64,000 bases of DNA from an uncultured Lachnospiraceae bacterium (GCA_934351255.1 CAKRJH010000005.1:101826-165825); one strand, 5' to 3'. Shown: positions 35,106 to 42,947, numbered from the stretch's first letter. Numbers and translations are program-made. The notes: generated by a model not told the origin, from the letters alone.

Positions 35106-36008
35106 TCATAACACAGAATTCCAGATTGCTGTATATTTTTCTACGAAAAATACCGGCCTGTAGGACATCTTGGCCCTGCGCAGTCCCTCTTCGCCATCGT
35201 CCTCCTCGCGGTTGATATATGCATAGTTCTGGCACTCATGCTCCACAAACTGCTGATTGATCATGGGATATGCTCCCTGTACATCCGCAAATGCCTTCTC
35301 AAAATGCACCACAAAGGTATCTTCATTCAATGGCTCTCCCAGACAGAACGCAACGACCTGCTCTCCCAGGTAAAGCACGCCCCCTACCAGTTCCAGGGGT
35401 TCAAAGCTGCACAATGCCCGCTCCACCACATGAAATTCCTGCTCTGCAAGACTGTCCCAATGATCTTTCTTGCCTTTCTTCCACTCCTGCAGCATATTCT
35501 GGCAGGCTCTCGTATTCGTCGAATCCAGTCTCTCATAATGCCAGTCATGCTCCTTAAATCTGGCAATGTGATTTCTCTTGCCATGATATTTTTTGCCGCG
35601 CAGATCCCTGAGATCCTCCATGCGGTACACATAATCCGCCATATCCCGGTCACTGCTCACAGTGAACTCCGAAGGATACCACTGCTCCAGCAGTTTGACT
35701 TCCTCCTCCATCAGACCGGTCAGCACAAGCGGTGTTTCCTGCCTGCTGACATGCCCGCGCAGGTACTCAAGCGCCGCTCTCTTGTCGCCATGTCCCAGTG
35801 GAAAGACATAATTCTTCCGGCCTCCGTCCGACACATAGCGCAGCAGCATACAGTCCCCATATCCGGCAACCTCCACACGGTAAATATGATTCCAAAGATA
35901 ATTGTTGGCAAAACAGTATTCGCAGGACCGGCGGCCATCCTCGCGAAATGCCCGCGTCAGCGCCTCCCTGTCCTCCCATCCCAGCGGATGAAACTCTACA
36001 CTTTCCAT
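35106..36008 (-). CDS. DUF2156 (phosphatidylglycerol lysyltransferase-like) protein
   Basis: 300 residues, matching the clostridial DUF2156 proteins that share the GNAT-like fold of the MprF synthase domain. Visible family marks are ANNYLWNHIY near 33, the KKYHGKRNHIARFKE segment near 145 and EKAFADVQGAYPMINQQFVEH near 240. No TM domain is present, so it is cytosolic; the donor and acceptor are unknown. The ATG at 36008 has GGGAGG upstream. It takes the place where rplJ-rplL are usually found, just after the rplA terminator. Confidence 0.82.
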   Translation of the reverse strand: MESVEFHPLGWEDREALTRAFREDGRRSCEYCFANNYLWNHIYRVEVAGYGDCMLLRYVSDGGRKNYVFPLGHGDKRAALEYLRGHVSRQETPLVLTGLMEEEVKLLEQWYPSEFTVSSDRDMADYVYRMEDLRDLRGKKYHGKRNHIARFKEHDWHYERLDSTNTRACQNMLQEWKKGKKDHWDSLAEQEFHVVERALCSFEPLELVGGVLYLGEQVVAFCLGEPLNEDTFVVHFEKAFADVQGAYPMINQQFVEHECQNYAYINREEDDGEEGLRRAKMSYRPVFFVEKYTAIWNSVL

Positions 36009-36048
36009 TCTTATGCCTCCCATTGCGAAACTTCCTGTTTCATAAAGA

Positions 36049-36100
36049 AAAGCGTGGCTTGGGGAGGACCACTTACCCGTCGACCCCGAGGCACGCTTTA
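36049..36100 (-). terminator. Terminator after rplA
   Basis: Outer arms AAAGCGTG / CACGCTTT with an inner CTTGGGG / CCCCGAG part. On the minus strand it is followed by TCTTTATG, a weak U-tract. It lies about 24 bp after the rplA stop. Confidence 0.7.
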
Positions 36101-36123
36101 TAAAAAAGTATATGAACTTTAGA

Positions 36124-36816
36124 TTAAACTAACTTTGCAGAGCTAATCTTAACTCCAGGACCCATGGTGCTAGCCAGTGTAGCACTGCGGAAATACTGTC
36201 CCTTTGCTGAAGCTGGCTTAGCCTTCTTCAGAGCGTCGATTATTGTGTTCACGTTGTCTAATAACTGCTCCTCAGTGAAGGAAGCCTTTCCTACAGATAC
36301 GTGTACGATGTTAGCCTTGTCCAGACGATACTCAACTTTACCAGCCTTGATATCAGCGATAGCCTTGGTAACATCCATGGTTACTGTACCTGCTTTTGGG
36401 TTTGGCATCAGGCCCTTTGGTCCAAGGACACGACCCAGACGACCAACAACACCCATCATGTCAGGAGTAGCAACGACTACGTCGAAATCAAACCAGCCAT
36501 CGTTCTGAATACGTGGGATCAGCTCCTCGCCGCCTACGAAATCAGCGCCTGCTGCCATAGCCTCGTCAACCTTTGCACCCTTTGCGAATACTAATACGCG
36601 AACGGTCTTACCGGTTCCGTGTGGCAGAACTACTGCACCACGAACCTGCTGGTCAGCGTGACGTCCATCTACACCCAGACGGAAATGTGCTTCAATAGTC
36701 TCATCAAACTTTGCAGATGCGGTCTGCTTTACGATCTTTACTGCGTCAGCAACATCGTACTGTGCGTTCTTATCGATTGCCTTTGCAGCCTCTAAATACT
36801 TTTTTCCTCTTTTCAT
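36124..36816 (-). CDS. rplA: 50S ribosomal protein uL1
   Basis: 230 residues, full length. L1-stalk rRNA-binding protein that can also repress its own operon by binding mRNA. Clear matches are MKRGKKYLEAAKAIDK, DETIEAHFRLGVDGRHADQQVRG, LPHGTGKTVRVLVFAKG, ATPDMMGVVGRLGRVLGPKGLMPNPK, GTVT and ATLASTMGPG. The ATG at 36816 has TAGGAGG upstream. It is last in the rpmG-secE-nusG-rplK-rplA run; the 119-bp gap to rplK is free of genes. Codon use is strongly biased, as expected. Confidence 0.98.
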   Translation of the reverse strand: MKRGKKYLEAAKAIDKNAQYDVADAVKIVKQTASAKFDETIEAHFRLGVDGRHADQQVRGAVVLPHGTGKTVRVLVFAKGAKVDEAMAAGADFVGGEELIPRIQNDGWFDFDVVVATPDMMGVVGRLGRVLGPKGLMPNPKAGTVTMDVTKAIADIKAGKVEYRLDKANIVHVSVGKASFTEEQLLDNVNTIIDALKKAKPASAKGQYFRSATLASTMGPGVKISSAKLV

Positions 36817-36935
36817 AATAAATAACCTCCTAGTGGTAATAACGGCGGGTAATTCTTGACACCCTGTGTGTCAGCCTCCCACAACGTTCAATCTATAACA
36901 AGTCTTTGCGATGTGTGTCTTGCATAAATGTGATA

Positions 36936-37361
36936 TTAGTCCTCTACTACTACGCCCATGCTACGGCAGGTTCCTGCGATCATGCTCATAGCGGACTCTA
37001 AGTTTGCGGCATTCAGATCAGGCATCTTTGTTTCTGCGATTTCCTGAACCTGAGCCTTTGTGATGGTAGCTACCTTTGTCTTGTTAGGGACACCGGAACC
37101 GGACTGGATCTTACAAGCCTTCTTGATCAGAACTGCTGCCGGAGGAGTCTTTGTGATGAAGCTGAAGCTCTTATCCTGATATACAGTGATAACTACAGGA
37201 ATGATCATGCCTTCCTGTCCAGCTGTTCTTGCATTGAACTCCTTTGTAAACTGTACGATGTTTACTCCGTGCTGACCAAGGGCTGGACCAACAGGTGGTG
37301 CTGGTGTTGCCTTTGCAGCAGGAATCTGTAATTTAATATATCCTTCGACTTTCTTAGCCAT
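36936..37361 (-). CDS. rplK: 50S ribosomal protein uL11
   Basis: 141 residues, full length. It forms the GTPase-associated centre with 23S rRNA and is needed for RelA activation and termination. Marks: VEGYIKLQIPAAKATPAPPVGPALGQHGVNI, KEFNART, FSFITKTPPAAVLIKKA and a terminal MIAGTCRSMGVVVED. The ATG at 37361 has AGGAGG upstream. It lies 52 bp after nusG. Confidence 0.98.
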   Translation of the reverse strand: MAKKVEGYIKLQIPAAKATPAPPVGPALGQHGVNIVQFTKEFNARTAGQEGMIIPVVITVYQDKSFSFITKTPPAAVLIKKACKIQSGSGVPNKTKVATITKAQVQEIAETKMPDLNAANLESAMSMIAGTCRSMGVVVED

Positions 37362-37413
37362 TTTCGTTTACCTCCTGAAAATTTTCTTTCTCACGAACCC
37401 ACAATATCGTGGA

Positions 37414-37935
37414 TCAGACTTTCTCGACATCGTTGAAACTGATCTCAACCGGTGTCTCACGTCCAAACATATCAATGTTGATGGTGACCATCTTATTCTG
37501 ATGATCGATCTGACGAACAATACCTGTCGTATCCTCCCAGACTCCGGATGTCACGACGACAGAATCACCAATGCTGAACTCACATGCCGGTGACTCCGCA
37601 GCCAGTCCCATCGTCGCCATCTCTGCCTCAGTCAGAGGCACTGGCTTGGATCCCGGGCCTACGAAACCGGTAACACCTCTGGTATTACGAACAACATACC
37701 ATGTGTCATCGTTCATGATCATGTTGATCAGCACGTATGCTGGGAACATCTTACGGGAAACAACCTTTTTGTCCTCTCCCTCGCCCTCTTCAACATTTAA
37801 CATAGGAATCTTTACCTCAAGGATCTGATCCTGCAGGTTTCGATTCTCGATGGTCTGTTCGATATCCATCTTGACCTTATTCTCATAGCCGGAATAAGTA
37901 TGCGCTACATACCAACGTGGTTCTGAATCTGCCAT
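37414..37935 (-). CDS. nusG: Transcription termination/antitermination factor NusG
   Basis: 173 residues. The NGN domain starts with PRWYVAHTYSGYENKVK and has PMLNVEEGEGE, FPAYVLINMIMNDDTWYVVRNT and GVTGFVG. The KOW domain is CEFSIGDSVVVTSGVWEDTTGIVRQID. It binds RNA polymerase and modulates pausing. The ATG at 37935 has GGGTGA upstream. secE lies 13 bp upstream and rplK 52 bp downstream, the universal order. Confidence 0.98.
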   Translation of the reverse strand: MADSEPRWYVAHTYSGYENKVKMDIEQTIENRNLQDQILEVKIPMLNVEEGEGEDKKVVSRKMFPAYVLINMIMNDDTWYVVRNTRGVTGFVGPGSKPVPLTEAEMATMGLAAESPACEFSIGDSVVVTSGVWEDTTGIVRQIDHQNKMVTINIDMFGRETPVEISFNDVEKV

Positions 37936-37948
37936 ACGTCTATCACCC

Positions 37949-38227
37949 TTATCCTATCTGAATAATCTTGTCCAGGCCCAGCTTGATCGCCCAATCTAAC
38001 AAGGCGATGATGATGCCCAGGATCAGCGTCACAACAACTACTGCAGTGGACTCCTTTACAACGGTGTCCTTGTCAGGCCATACGATACGCTTAAACTCAG
38101 CCTTCATGTTGCTGAAGAATCCCTTCTTCTTAGCAGGCTTCTCGTCCTTCTTAGGCGCAGCCTTCTTCGCAACTTCTGTGTTTGGTTCGTTCTGGTTCAT
38201 ATTCTCTTTGCTTTCAGAATTTCCCAT
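37949..38227 (-). CDS. secE: Preprotein translocase subunit SecE
   Basis: 92 residues: a charged lysine-rich cytoplasmic N-terminus (1-38), the conserved FFSNMKAEFKRIVWPDKDTVVKES amphipathic segment and one TM helix (about 61-80). This is the single-TM SecE of Gram-positive bacteria, a core part of SecYEG. The ATG at 38227 has AAAGGAATG upstream. It lies between rpmG (27 bp) and nusG (13 bp). Confidence 0.96.
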   Translation of the reverse strand: MGNSESKENMNQNEPNTEVAKKAAPKKDEKPAKKKGFFSNMKAEFKRIVWPDKDTVVKESTAVVVVTLILGIIIALLDWAIKLGLDKIIQIG

Positions 38228-38254
38228 AATTCACATTCCTTTCCATGAAACTAA

Positions 38255-38404
38255 TTATTTAGTTTCCTTGTGTAAAGTGTGTTTTCTACAGAATCTGCAA
38301 TACTTCTTTGTTTCCATTCTGTCAGGATGATTTTTCTTCTCCTTAGTCGTATCGTAGTTACGCTGCTTACACTCTGTACATGCTAATGTAATTTTTACTC
38401 TCAC
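38255..38404 (-). CDS. rpmG: 50S ribosomal protein bL33 (zinc-binding form)
   Basis: 49 residues, GTG start at 38404 with GGAGGTGAAACC upstream. The protein begins MRVKITLACTECKQRNYDT and contains two CxxC pairs (CTEC near 9-12 and CRFC near 36-39), so it is the zinc-binding C+ form. It ends KHTLHKETK. First gene of the rpmG-secE-nusG-rplK-rplA run; easily missed because of its size and GTG start. Confidence 0.95.
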   Translation of the reverse strand: MRVKITLACTECKQRNYDTTKEKKNHPDRMETKKYCRFCRKHTLHKETK

Positions 38405-38499
38405 GACGGTTTCACCTCCATTTTATTTTACCATGCAAGCCCTATCTGCTCATGCCCAAAAAAAGGCATAAAAAAAAAGACCTGTTACATCGCCCGTAA

Positions 38500-38528
38500 A
38501 TTGTACCATACCCGGGGTGTTGCGTCAA
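38500..38528 (-). promoter_or_regulatory. Sigma-A promoter of the rpmG-secE-nusG operon
   Basis: Minus-strand -35 TTGACG (38528-38523), 17-bp spacer, -10 TACAAT (38505-38500). Start of transcription would be near 38493, about 90 bases before the rpmG GTG. The leader contains an A/T-rich stretch at 38457-38479 of no clear function. Confidence 0.85.
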
Positions 38529-38642
38529 GACTTCTTTCCATCTTTTCTGATATTTGATATGATAGAAGTAATTGATCTGTACACACTATAAAATTATGCA
38601 ACAAAGAATCGATCTGCAGAACAAATGGATATGGAGGAAACT

Positions 38643-39023
38643 ATGAAACGCAATGACTGGATTCTTCTGGCGTGCATCCTGTTGGCCGCCGCCCTCCTGC
38701 TGGCTGTCTGGTTTTTCCTGGGCGGTCATCCCGGACGTGAGGTCATCGTGACCATTGACGGCAAAGAGGCGATGCGTCTGCCACTTGATCAGGATGACAC
38801 AGTGGTGCTTTCCGGGAAAGACGGCGGCAGCAATACCCTGGTCATCCACGACGGAAAGGCCAGGATCACACAGGCCGACTGTCCGGACAAGCTCTGCGTC
38901 AGACAGCAGGCCATCTCCCGGAGCGGCCAGCAGCTCGTCTGTCTCCCCCACCGCATTGTCGTCAGCGTATCCGGCTCGCAGGAGAAGGACGGGACAGACG
39001 GTTATGATGGGGTTGCCTATTGA
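38643..39023 (+). CDS. NusG domain II-containing membrane-anchored protein
   Basis: 126 residues. One N-terminal TM helix (about 6-26), then an extracytoplasmic NusG-II/DUF1312-type domain with the family cysteines: ADCPDKLCVRQQAISRSGQQLVCLPHRIVV (three Cys near 81-105). Such proteins are often encoded beside Gx transporter or FMN-binding proteins; here the neighbour is a MerR-methyltransferase gene. The role is unknown. The ATG at 38643 has GGAGG upstream; the earlier in-frame ATG at 38625 lacks one. Confidence 0.85.
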   Translation: MKRNDWILLACILLAAALLLAVWFFLGGHPGREVIVTIDGKEAMRLPLDQDDTVVLSGKDGGSNTLVIHDGKARITQADCPDKLCVRQQAISRSGQQLVCLPHRIVVSVSGSQEKDGTDGYDGVAY

Positions 39024-39079
39024 TCTGATTACCGTGAAAGAGGACTCGATCACCAAGAAAAGAGGAATCAATTAATAAT

Positions 39080-40261
39080 ATGAAGAAACAGGACTATTAT
39101 ACTTCCGGACAATTCGCCAAGATGGCCCACGTCTCCGTGCGGACAATTCGTTTTTATGACAAACAGGATATTCTGAAGCCAACCTATGTGGACGAACATG
39201 GTTCCCGCTATTACAGTGACTCGGATTTTGCCAGGCTGCAGCAGATCCTGCTGCTCAAGTATCTGGGATTTTCGCTGGAAGAGATCCGCAGCATGACCAT
39301 TGATGACACCGACTATCAGGTCATGCAGGGTTCCCTTCGCATGCAGCAAAATCTGATCCGTGACCGTATTGAACAGATGCAGCTCGTAGAAAAGGCGATC
39401 CGCGAGACGCTCACGGCCATCCAGAAATACCATCATGTAGACTGGAATCAGATGCTGGAGCTGATCCATCTGACCAATATGGAGACCAGCCTGCAAAGCC
39501 AGTATCTCAATGCCTCAAATATCTCTGCCAGGATCAGTCTTCACCAACTGTATTCCGAAAACCGGCAGGGGTGGTTTCCGTGGATCTTTGCGCAGTGCGA
39601 TATCGCGCCCGGGATGGAGATTCTGGAGATCGGCTGTGGCAATGGTGCGCTCTGGACACAGAACCTGGAAAAAATCCCGGAGGATATCCACGTGACGCTC
39701 TCCGATATTTCCGAGGGAATGCTTTGGGATGCCAGGCGTGATATCGGCTCTGTTGATGCGCGCTTTTCCTATCAGACCTTTGATGCCGCCGACATTCCAC
39801 TGCCGGATCATAGCGTGGATCTGGTCATTGCGGGGCATTTGCTGTTTTACTGCGATGTAGATAAGGTATGCGGGGAGGTGGCGCGTGTCCTGAAAACGGA
39901 TGGACGGTTTGTGTGTTCGACCTACGGCTCCCATCATATGGAAGAGATCGACCAACTGGTCAAAGCATTTGACGAACGCATCGTGTTGTCTGCCGAAAAA
40001 CTTTATGACCGCTTCGGGCTGCAAAACGGCGGTGAACAGCTTCTGCGGCATTTTCCGTCCGTGGAACAGCGGATCTATCCCGATCGTCTGGTCGTAGACC
40101 GGGCTGAGCCGTTGATGGAATACATCCTCTCCTGTCATGGAAACCAGAATCAGTATATTCTGAACCGTTACCGCGAATTCCGCGAATTTGTATCCGAACG
40201 AACCGCAAATGGCTTCTCCATCACCAAAGAAGCCGGTATATTTGTGTGCTCTAACGGCTGA
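39080..40261 (+). CDS. MerR regulator fused to SAM-dependent methyltransferase
   Basis: 393 residues in two parts. Residues 1-75 are a MerR winged HTH (YYTSGQFAKMAHVSVRTIRFYDKQ, DILKP...HGSRYYSDSDFARLQ), followed by a coiled dimerisation helix to about 120. Residues about 165-290 are a class I methyltransferase with motif I ILEIGCGNGALW near 180, an acidic residue after strand 2 (VTLSDIS), and DLVIAGHLLFYC near motif IV. The ligand-binding domain of the regulator thus seems replaced by an enzyme that binds SAM. The ATG at 39080 follows GGAATC, a moderate Shine-Dalgarno, 56 bp after the NusG-II gene. Confidence 0.88.
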   Translation: MKKQDYYTSGQFAKMAHVSVRTIRFYDKQDILKPTYVDEHGSRYYSDSDFARLQQILLLKYLGFSLEEIRSMTIDDTDYQVMQGSLRMQQNLIRDRIEQMQLVEKAIRETLTAIQKYHHVDWNQMLELIHLTNMETSLQSQYLNASNISARISLHQLYSENRQGWFPWIFAQCDIAPGMEILEIGCGNGALWTQNLEKIPEDIHVTLSDISEGMLWDARRDIGSVDARFSYQTFDAADIPLPDHSVDLVIAGHLLFYCDVDKVCGEVARVLKTDGRFVCSTYGSHHMEEIDQLVKAFDERIVLSAEKLYDRFGLQNGGEQLLRHFPSVEQRIYPDRLVVDRAEPLMEYILSCHGNQNQYILNRYREFREFVSERTANGFSITKEAGIFVCSNG

Positions 40262-40308
40262 AATACCGATTTTTCATACTTTTTTTAGATTTTTTTCGAA
40301 AAAAACGC

Positions 40309-40338
40309 TTGCGGTGACGTAACGTCACCCTATATACT
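40309..40338 (+). promoter_or_regulatory. rfbB promoter with MerR-type palindromic operator
   Basis: -35 TTGCGG (40309-40314), 18-bp spacer, -10 TATACT (40333-40338). The perfect palindrome GGTGACGT-A-ACGTCACC fills 40313-40329, that is, the spacer. MerR activators bind palindromes in just this place and untwist an over-long spacer. It lies 52 bp after the MerR-methyltransferase stop and upstream of rfbB. Confidence 0.75.
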
Positions 40339-40380
40339 GATAGTATAAGAATTATACAGAGAACTGAAAGGAGTTTATCC

Positions 40381-41409
40381 ATGACCATTATCGTAACTGG
40401 TGGTGCCGGATTTATCGGAAGCAACTTTGTCTTCCATATGTTAGACAAGCACCCTGATTATCGTATCGTCTGTGTAGATTGCCTGACATATGCCGGTAAT
40501 CTTTCCACATTAGCACCTGTGATGGACAACCCGAACTTCCGCTTTGTCAAGGAAGACATCACAAACCGTGAGGCGATTTATAAATTATTCGAGGAGGAGA
40601 AGCCTGACATCGTTGTGAACTTTGCAGCAGAAAGTCACGTAGACCGCTCCATCGAGTCACCTGAAGTATTCCTGAACACCAATATCATGGGAACTGCCGT
40701 GATGATGGATGCATGCCGCAAATATGGCATCACCCGCTATCATCAGGTATCTACCGATGAGGTGTACGGAGATCTTCCACTGGATCGCCCGGATCTGTTC
40801 TTCACCGAGGAGACCCCGATCCACACCAGCAGCCCTTACAGTTCATCCAAGGCCGCTGCTGATCTGTTAGTACTTGCTTATCACCGTACCTACGGTTTAC
40901 CGGTGACCATCAGCCGTTGTTCCAACAACTATGGCCCATATCACTTCCCGGAGAAGCTGATCCCTCTGATGATCGCCAATGCGTTGAACGATAAGCCACT
41001 GCCTGTATACGGCACCGGCGAAAATGTCCGCGACTGGTTATATGTTGAGGATCACTGTAAGGCGATTGACCTGATCATCCACAACGGACGTGTCGGCGAA
41101 GTCTACAACATCGGTGGCCACAATGAGATGACCAATATCGATATCGTTAAGATTATCTGTAAGGAACTCGGCAAGCCGGAGAGCCTGATCACATATGTAT
41201 CAGACCGAAAGGGCCATGATATGCGCTATGCGATCGATCCGACTAAGATCCACAATGAACTGGGCTGGCTTCCGGAGACCAAGTTCAAGGATGGCATCAA
41301 GAAGACCATTCAGTGGTATCTTGACAACAAAGAGTGGTGGGAGACCATCATTTCCGGTGAGTATCAGAACTATTACCAGGAGATGTATGGAAACCGCGAG
41401 ACACTCTAA
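40381..41409 (+). CDS. rfbB: dTDP-glucose 4,6-dehydratase
   Basis: 342 residues. It converts dTDP-glucose to dTDP-4-keto-6-deoxyglucose in dTDP-rhamnose synthesis. NAD-binding GGAGFIGSNF at 7-16, active-site QVSTDEVYGDL, and YSSSKAAAD with the catalytic Tyr and Lys. SRCSNNYGPYHFPEKLIP and YGTGENVRDWLYVEDHC are family blocks. The ATG at 40381 has AAAGGAG upstream. It is monocistronic, with a MerR-type promoter and a strong terminator. rfbD is convergent about 570 bp away; rfbA and rfbC are not in the window. Confidence 0.97.
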   Translation: MTIIVTGGAGFIGSNFVFHMLDKHPDYRIVCVDCLTYAGNLSTLAPVMDNPNFRFVKEDITNREAIYKLFEEEKPDIVVNFAAESHVDRSIESPEVFLNTNIMGTAVMMDACRKYGITRYHQVSTDEVYGDLPLDRPDLFFTEETPIHTSSPYSSSKAAADLLVLAYHRTYGLPVTISRCSNNYGPYHFPEKLIPLMIANALNDKPLPVYGTGENVRDWLYVEDHCKAIDLIIHNGRVGEVYNIGGHNEMTNIDIVKIICKELGKPESLITYVSDRKGHDMRYAIDPTKIHNELGWLPETKFKDGIKKTIQWYLDNKEWWETIISGEYQNYYQEMYGNRETL

Positions 41410-41443
41410 TTCAATTTGACAAACAGACATTTCTCTTTAACAT

Positions 41444-41481
41444 AAAAAGGACCGACTCCGCATCTTGGGTCGGTCCTTTTT
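41444..41481. terminator. Bidirectional terminator after rfbB
   Basis: Arms AAAAAGGACCGAC and GTCGGTCCTTTTT with a short loop, symmetrical A/T tracts. It serves rfbB on the plus strand and the small gene at 41493-41654 on the minus strand. Confidence 0.92.
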
Positions 41482-41492
41482 ATATGCATTTC

Positions 41493-41654
41493 TTAGTCCT
41501 GTAGACTTTCATTGATGCGTTTGATATTATCTTCAAATTTTTTCCTGAGTTTCTCTGTTTCTCCATTCTCCAAAAGCTCAAGATAATCCTGATACATCAT
41601 AAGTTCCTTGCGCAAGTCATCTTTGAATTGAATATCTGTTGGCATGTTTTCCAT
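41493..41654 (-). CDS. Small charged helical protein of unknown function
   Basis: 53 residues, no TM segment, mostly helical and rich in Glu, Lys and Leu (QFKDDLRKELMMYQDYLELLENGETEKLRKKFEDNI). No family recognised with confidence. The ATG at 41654 follows GGCGGTGAAAGG, and the promoter found upstream would start transcription near 41672, which excludes the earlier in-frame ATG at 41678. A further ATG at 41645 is possible. It has its own promoter and shares the rfbB terminator, so it is likely a real single-gene unit. Confidence 0.7.
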   Translation of the reverse strand: MENMPTDIQFKDDLRKELMMYQDYLELLENGETEKLRKKFEDNIKRINESLQD

Positions 41655-41678
41655 CCTTTCACCGCCCTTCCTAATCAT

Positions 41679-41707
41679 AGTATAGCGGATTTATTATACG
41701 CTTACAA
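41679..41707 (-). promoter_or_regulatory. Promoter of the small protein gene
   Basis: Minus-strand -35 TTGTAA (41707-41702), 17-bp spacer, -10 TATACT (41684-41679). Confidence 0.65.
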
Positions 41708-41763
41708 GTTGTATCAAAGATTATATCATTATCCTTATGTATCTTCCATTCGCATACTTCATA

Positions 41764-41793
41764 AAAACCACGCAATATGTGGTTTTATTTTTT
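41764..41793. terminator. Isolated terminator-like hairpin with no gene before it
   Basis: Perfect 8-bp arms AAAACCAC / GTGGTTTT, 7-base loop, followed by ATTTTTTTG on the plus strand and by TTTTTATG on the minus strand. No coding gene ends here on either strand. The gene-free stretch 41655-41979 holds this hairpin, a second hairpin at about 41817-41839 (CGAGATCCGC / GCGAATCTCG), the 65-bp repeat and the rfbD terminator. Confidence 0.7.
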
Positions 41794-41839
41794 GTGAAAT
41801 TATTACACACCAGAGACGAGATCCGCTCTGCGAATCTCG

Positions 41840-41904
41840 CTCTGATTAGCGGTCGTCAAATGCACTACATAAATGCGTGCATTTTCCTCGTCGCCATAAC
41901 AAAA
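41840..41904. repeat. 65-bp dispersed palindromic element, copy 2
   Basis: 59 of 65 bases equal copy 1 (17708-17772). The internal stem AAATGCAC / GTGCATTT is perfect over 8 bp with an 11-base loop. As in copy 1, the minus-strand start of the element is the U-tract of a terminator, here that of rfbD. Confidence 0.85.
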
Positions 41905-41937
41905 AAGAGAAGGCTGCTTTCCACAATCTTCTCTTTT
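41903..41937 (-). terminator. Terminator of rfbD
   Basis: Arms AAAAGAGAAG / CTTCTCTTTT with a 15-base loop. On the minus strand it is followed by TTGTTATGG, which is also the start of the 65-bp repeat. It lies 43 bp after the rfbD stop. Confidence 0.85.
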
Positions 41938-41979
41938 ATATCAATATTCACTTTTCCTTAAACCATTCCCCTGAAACGA

Positions 41980-42921
41980 CTAAAACTCAATCAGCGGCAG
42001 ATACCGTGAAAGTGCATCCTGCCAGGTCGGCAGCGGCTCAAATCCCTGCTCCACCAGCTTCGTCTTGTCCAGGCGGGAATTAAATGGTCTCTTCGCCTTG
42101 GAAAGGCCATATTCCTCAGTGGTAACCGGTGTCACCTTCAGATGCTCCGGAAGATACTCCTCATGCCCCATCGCTGCTGCCTGACGGTAAAACTCTACCG
42201 CAAAATCATACCAGCTGATGTAGCCGCCCTCATTGGTCGCATGATAATATCCATAGCGCTCGGTCTCGAGCATATCCACCAACAGACGCGCCAGATCATA
42301 CGTGTATGTCGGTGTGCCGATCTGGTCACAGACCACGCGCACCTCGTCATGTGTCTTTCCGACAGAAAGCATGGTCTTGATAAAGTTCTTGCCATTGACA
42401 CCAAAGACCCAGGCAATACGCACGATGAAGTATTTATCCAATGTCTCGGCCACCGCCAGCTCTCCGTCCAGCTTGGACTGTCCGTAGACATTGAGCGGTG
42501 CATACTCCTTACAATCCGGCTTCCATGGCTCCTCGCCCATTCCGTCAAACACATAATCGGTAGACAGATAGATCATCTTGCAGTCTGCTTCCTTGCAGGC
42601 CCTGGCAATGTATTTTGTGCCGTCGACATTGACACGCCGCACAGTCTCCTGCTTGTCCTCATCCTGCGCAGCATCCACTGCAGTCCACGCCGCACAATGT
42701 ACCACTGCATCCACTCCTGCCTCGAGGATCGCCGTGCGGACTGCCGCCTCATCTGTAATATCAAGGCTGACATACGGCATGGTCGTCACCGGACTGCCAT
42801 CCATCACACCGCTGTACTGTGGTGCAAGGTCCGATCCAATCCCTTCATAGCCTCTGGAGGCCAGTTCATTCATCACATCGTGGCCAAGCTGTCCGGCCAC
42901 TCCCGTCACTAATACTTTCAC
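41980..42921 (-). CDS. rfbD: dTDP-4-dehydrorhamnose reductase
   Basis: 313 residues. It reduces dTDP-4-keto-L-rhamnose to dTDP-L-rhamnose. NAD(P)-binding VTGVAGQLGHDV at 5-16, then DAVVHCAAWTAVDAAQDE, STDYVFDG, the active-site NVYGQSKLDGE and RIAWVFGVNGKNFIKTM. It lies 26 bp after the C39-like peptidase gene on the same strand. The dTDP-rhamnose genes are scattered: rfbB is on the other strand. Confidence 0.96.
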   Translation of the reverse strand: MKVLVTGVAGQLGHDVMNELASRGYEGIGSDLAPQYSGVMDGSPVTTMPYVSLDITDEAAVRTAILEAGVDAVVHCAAWTAVDAAQDEDKQETVRRVNVDGTKYIARACKEADCKMIYLSTDYVFDGMGEEPWKPDCKEYAPLNVYGQSKLDGELAVAETLDKYFIVRIAWVFGVNGKNFIKTMLSVGKTHDEVRVVCDQIGTPTYTYDLARLLVDMLETERYGYYHATNEGGYISWYDFAVEFYRQAAAMGHEEYLPEHLKVTPVTTEEYGLSKAKRPFNSRLDKTKLVEQGFEPLPTWQDALSRYLPLIEF

Positions 42922-42947
42922 GATTTTTCAATCCTTTCAATCTATCT

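Noticed and set aside
38457..38479. A-rich stretch with GGCAT repeats before rpmG as a terminator
   Set aside because: The possible stem (GCC / GGC) is only 3 bp; it lies in the rpmG leader, where a terminator would block the operon.
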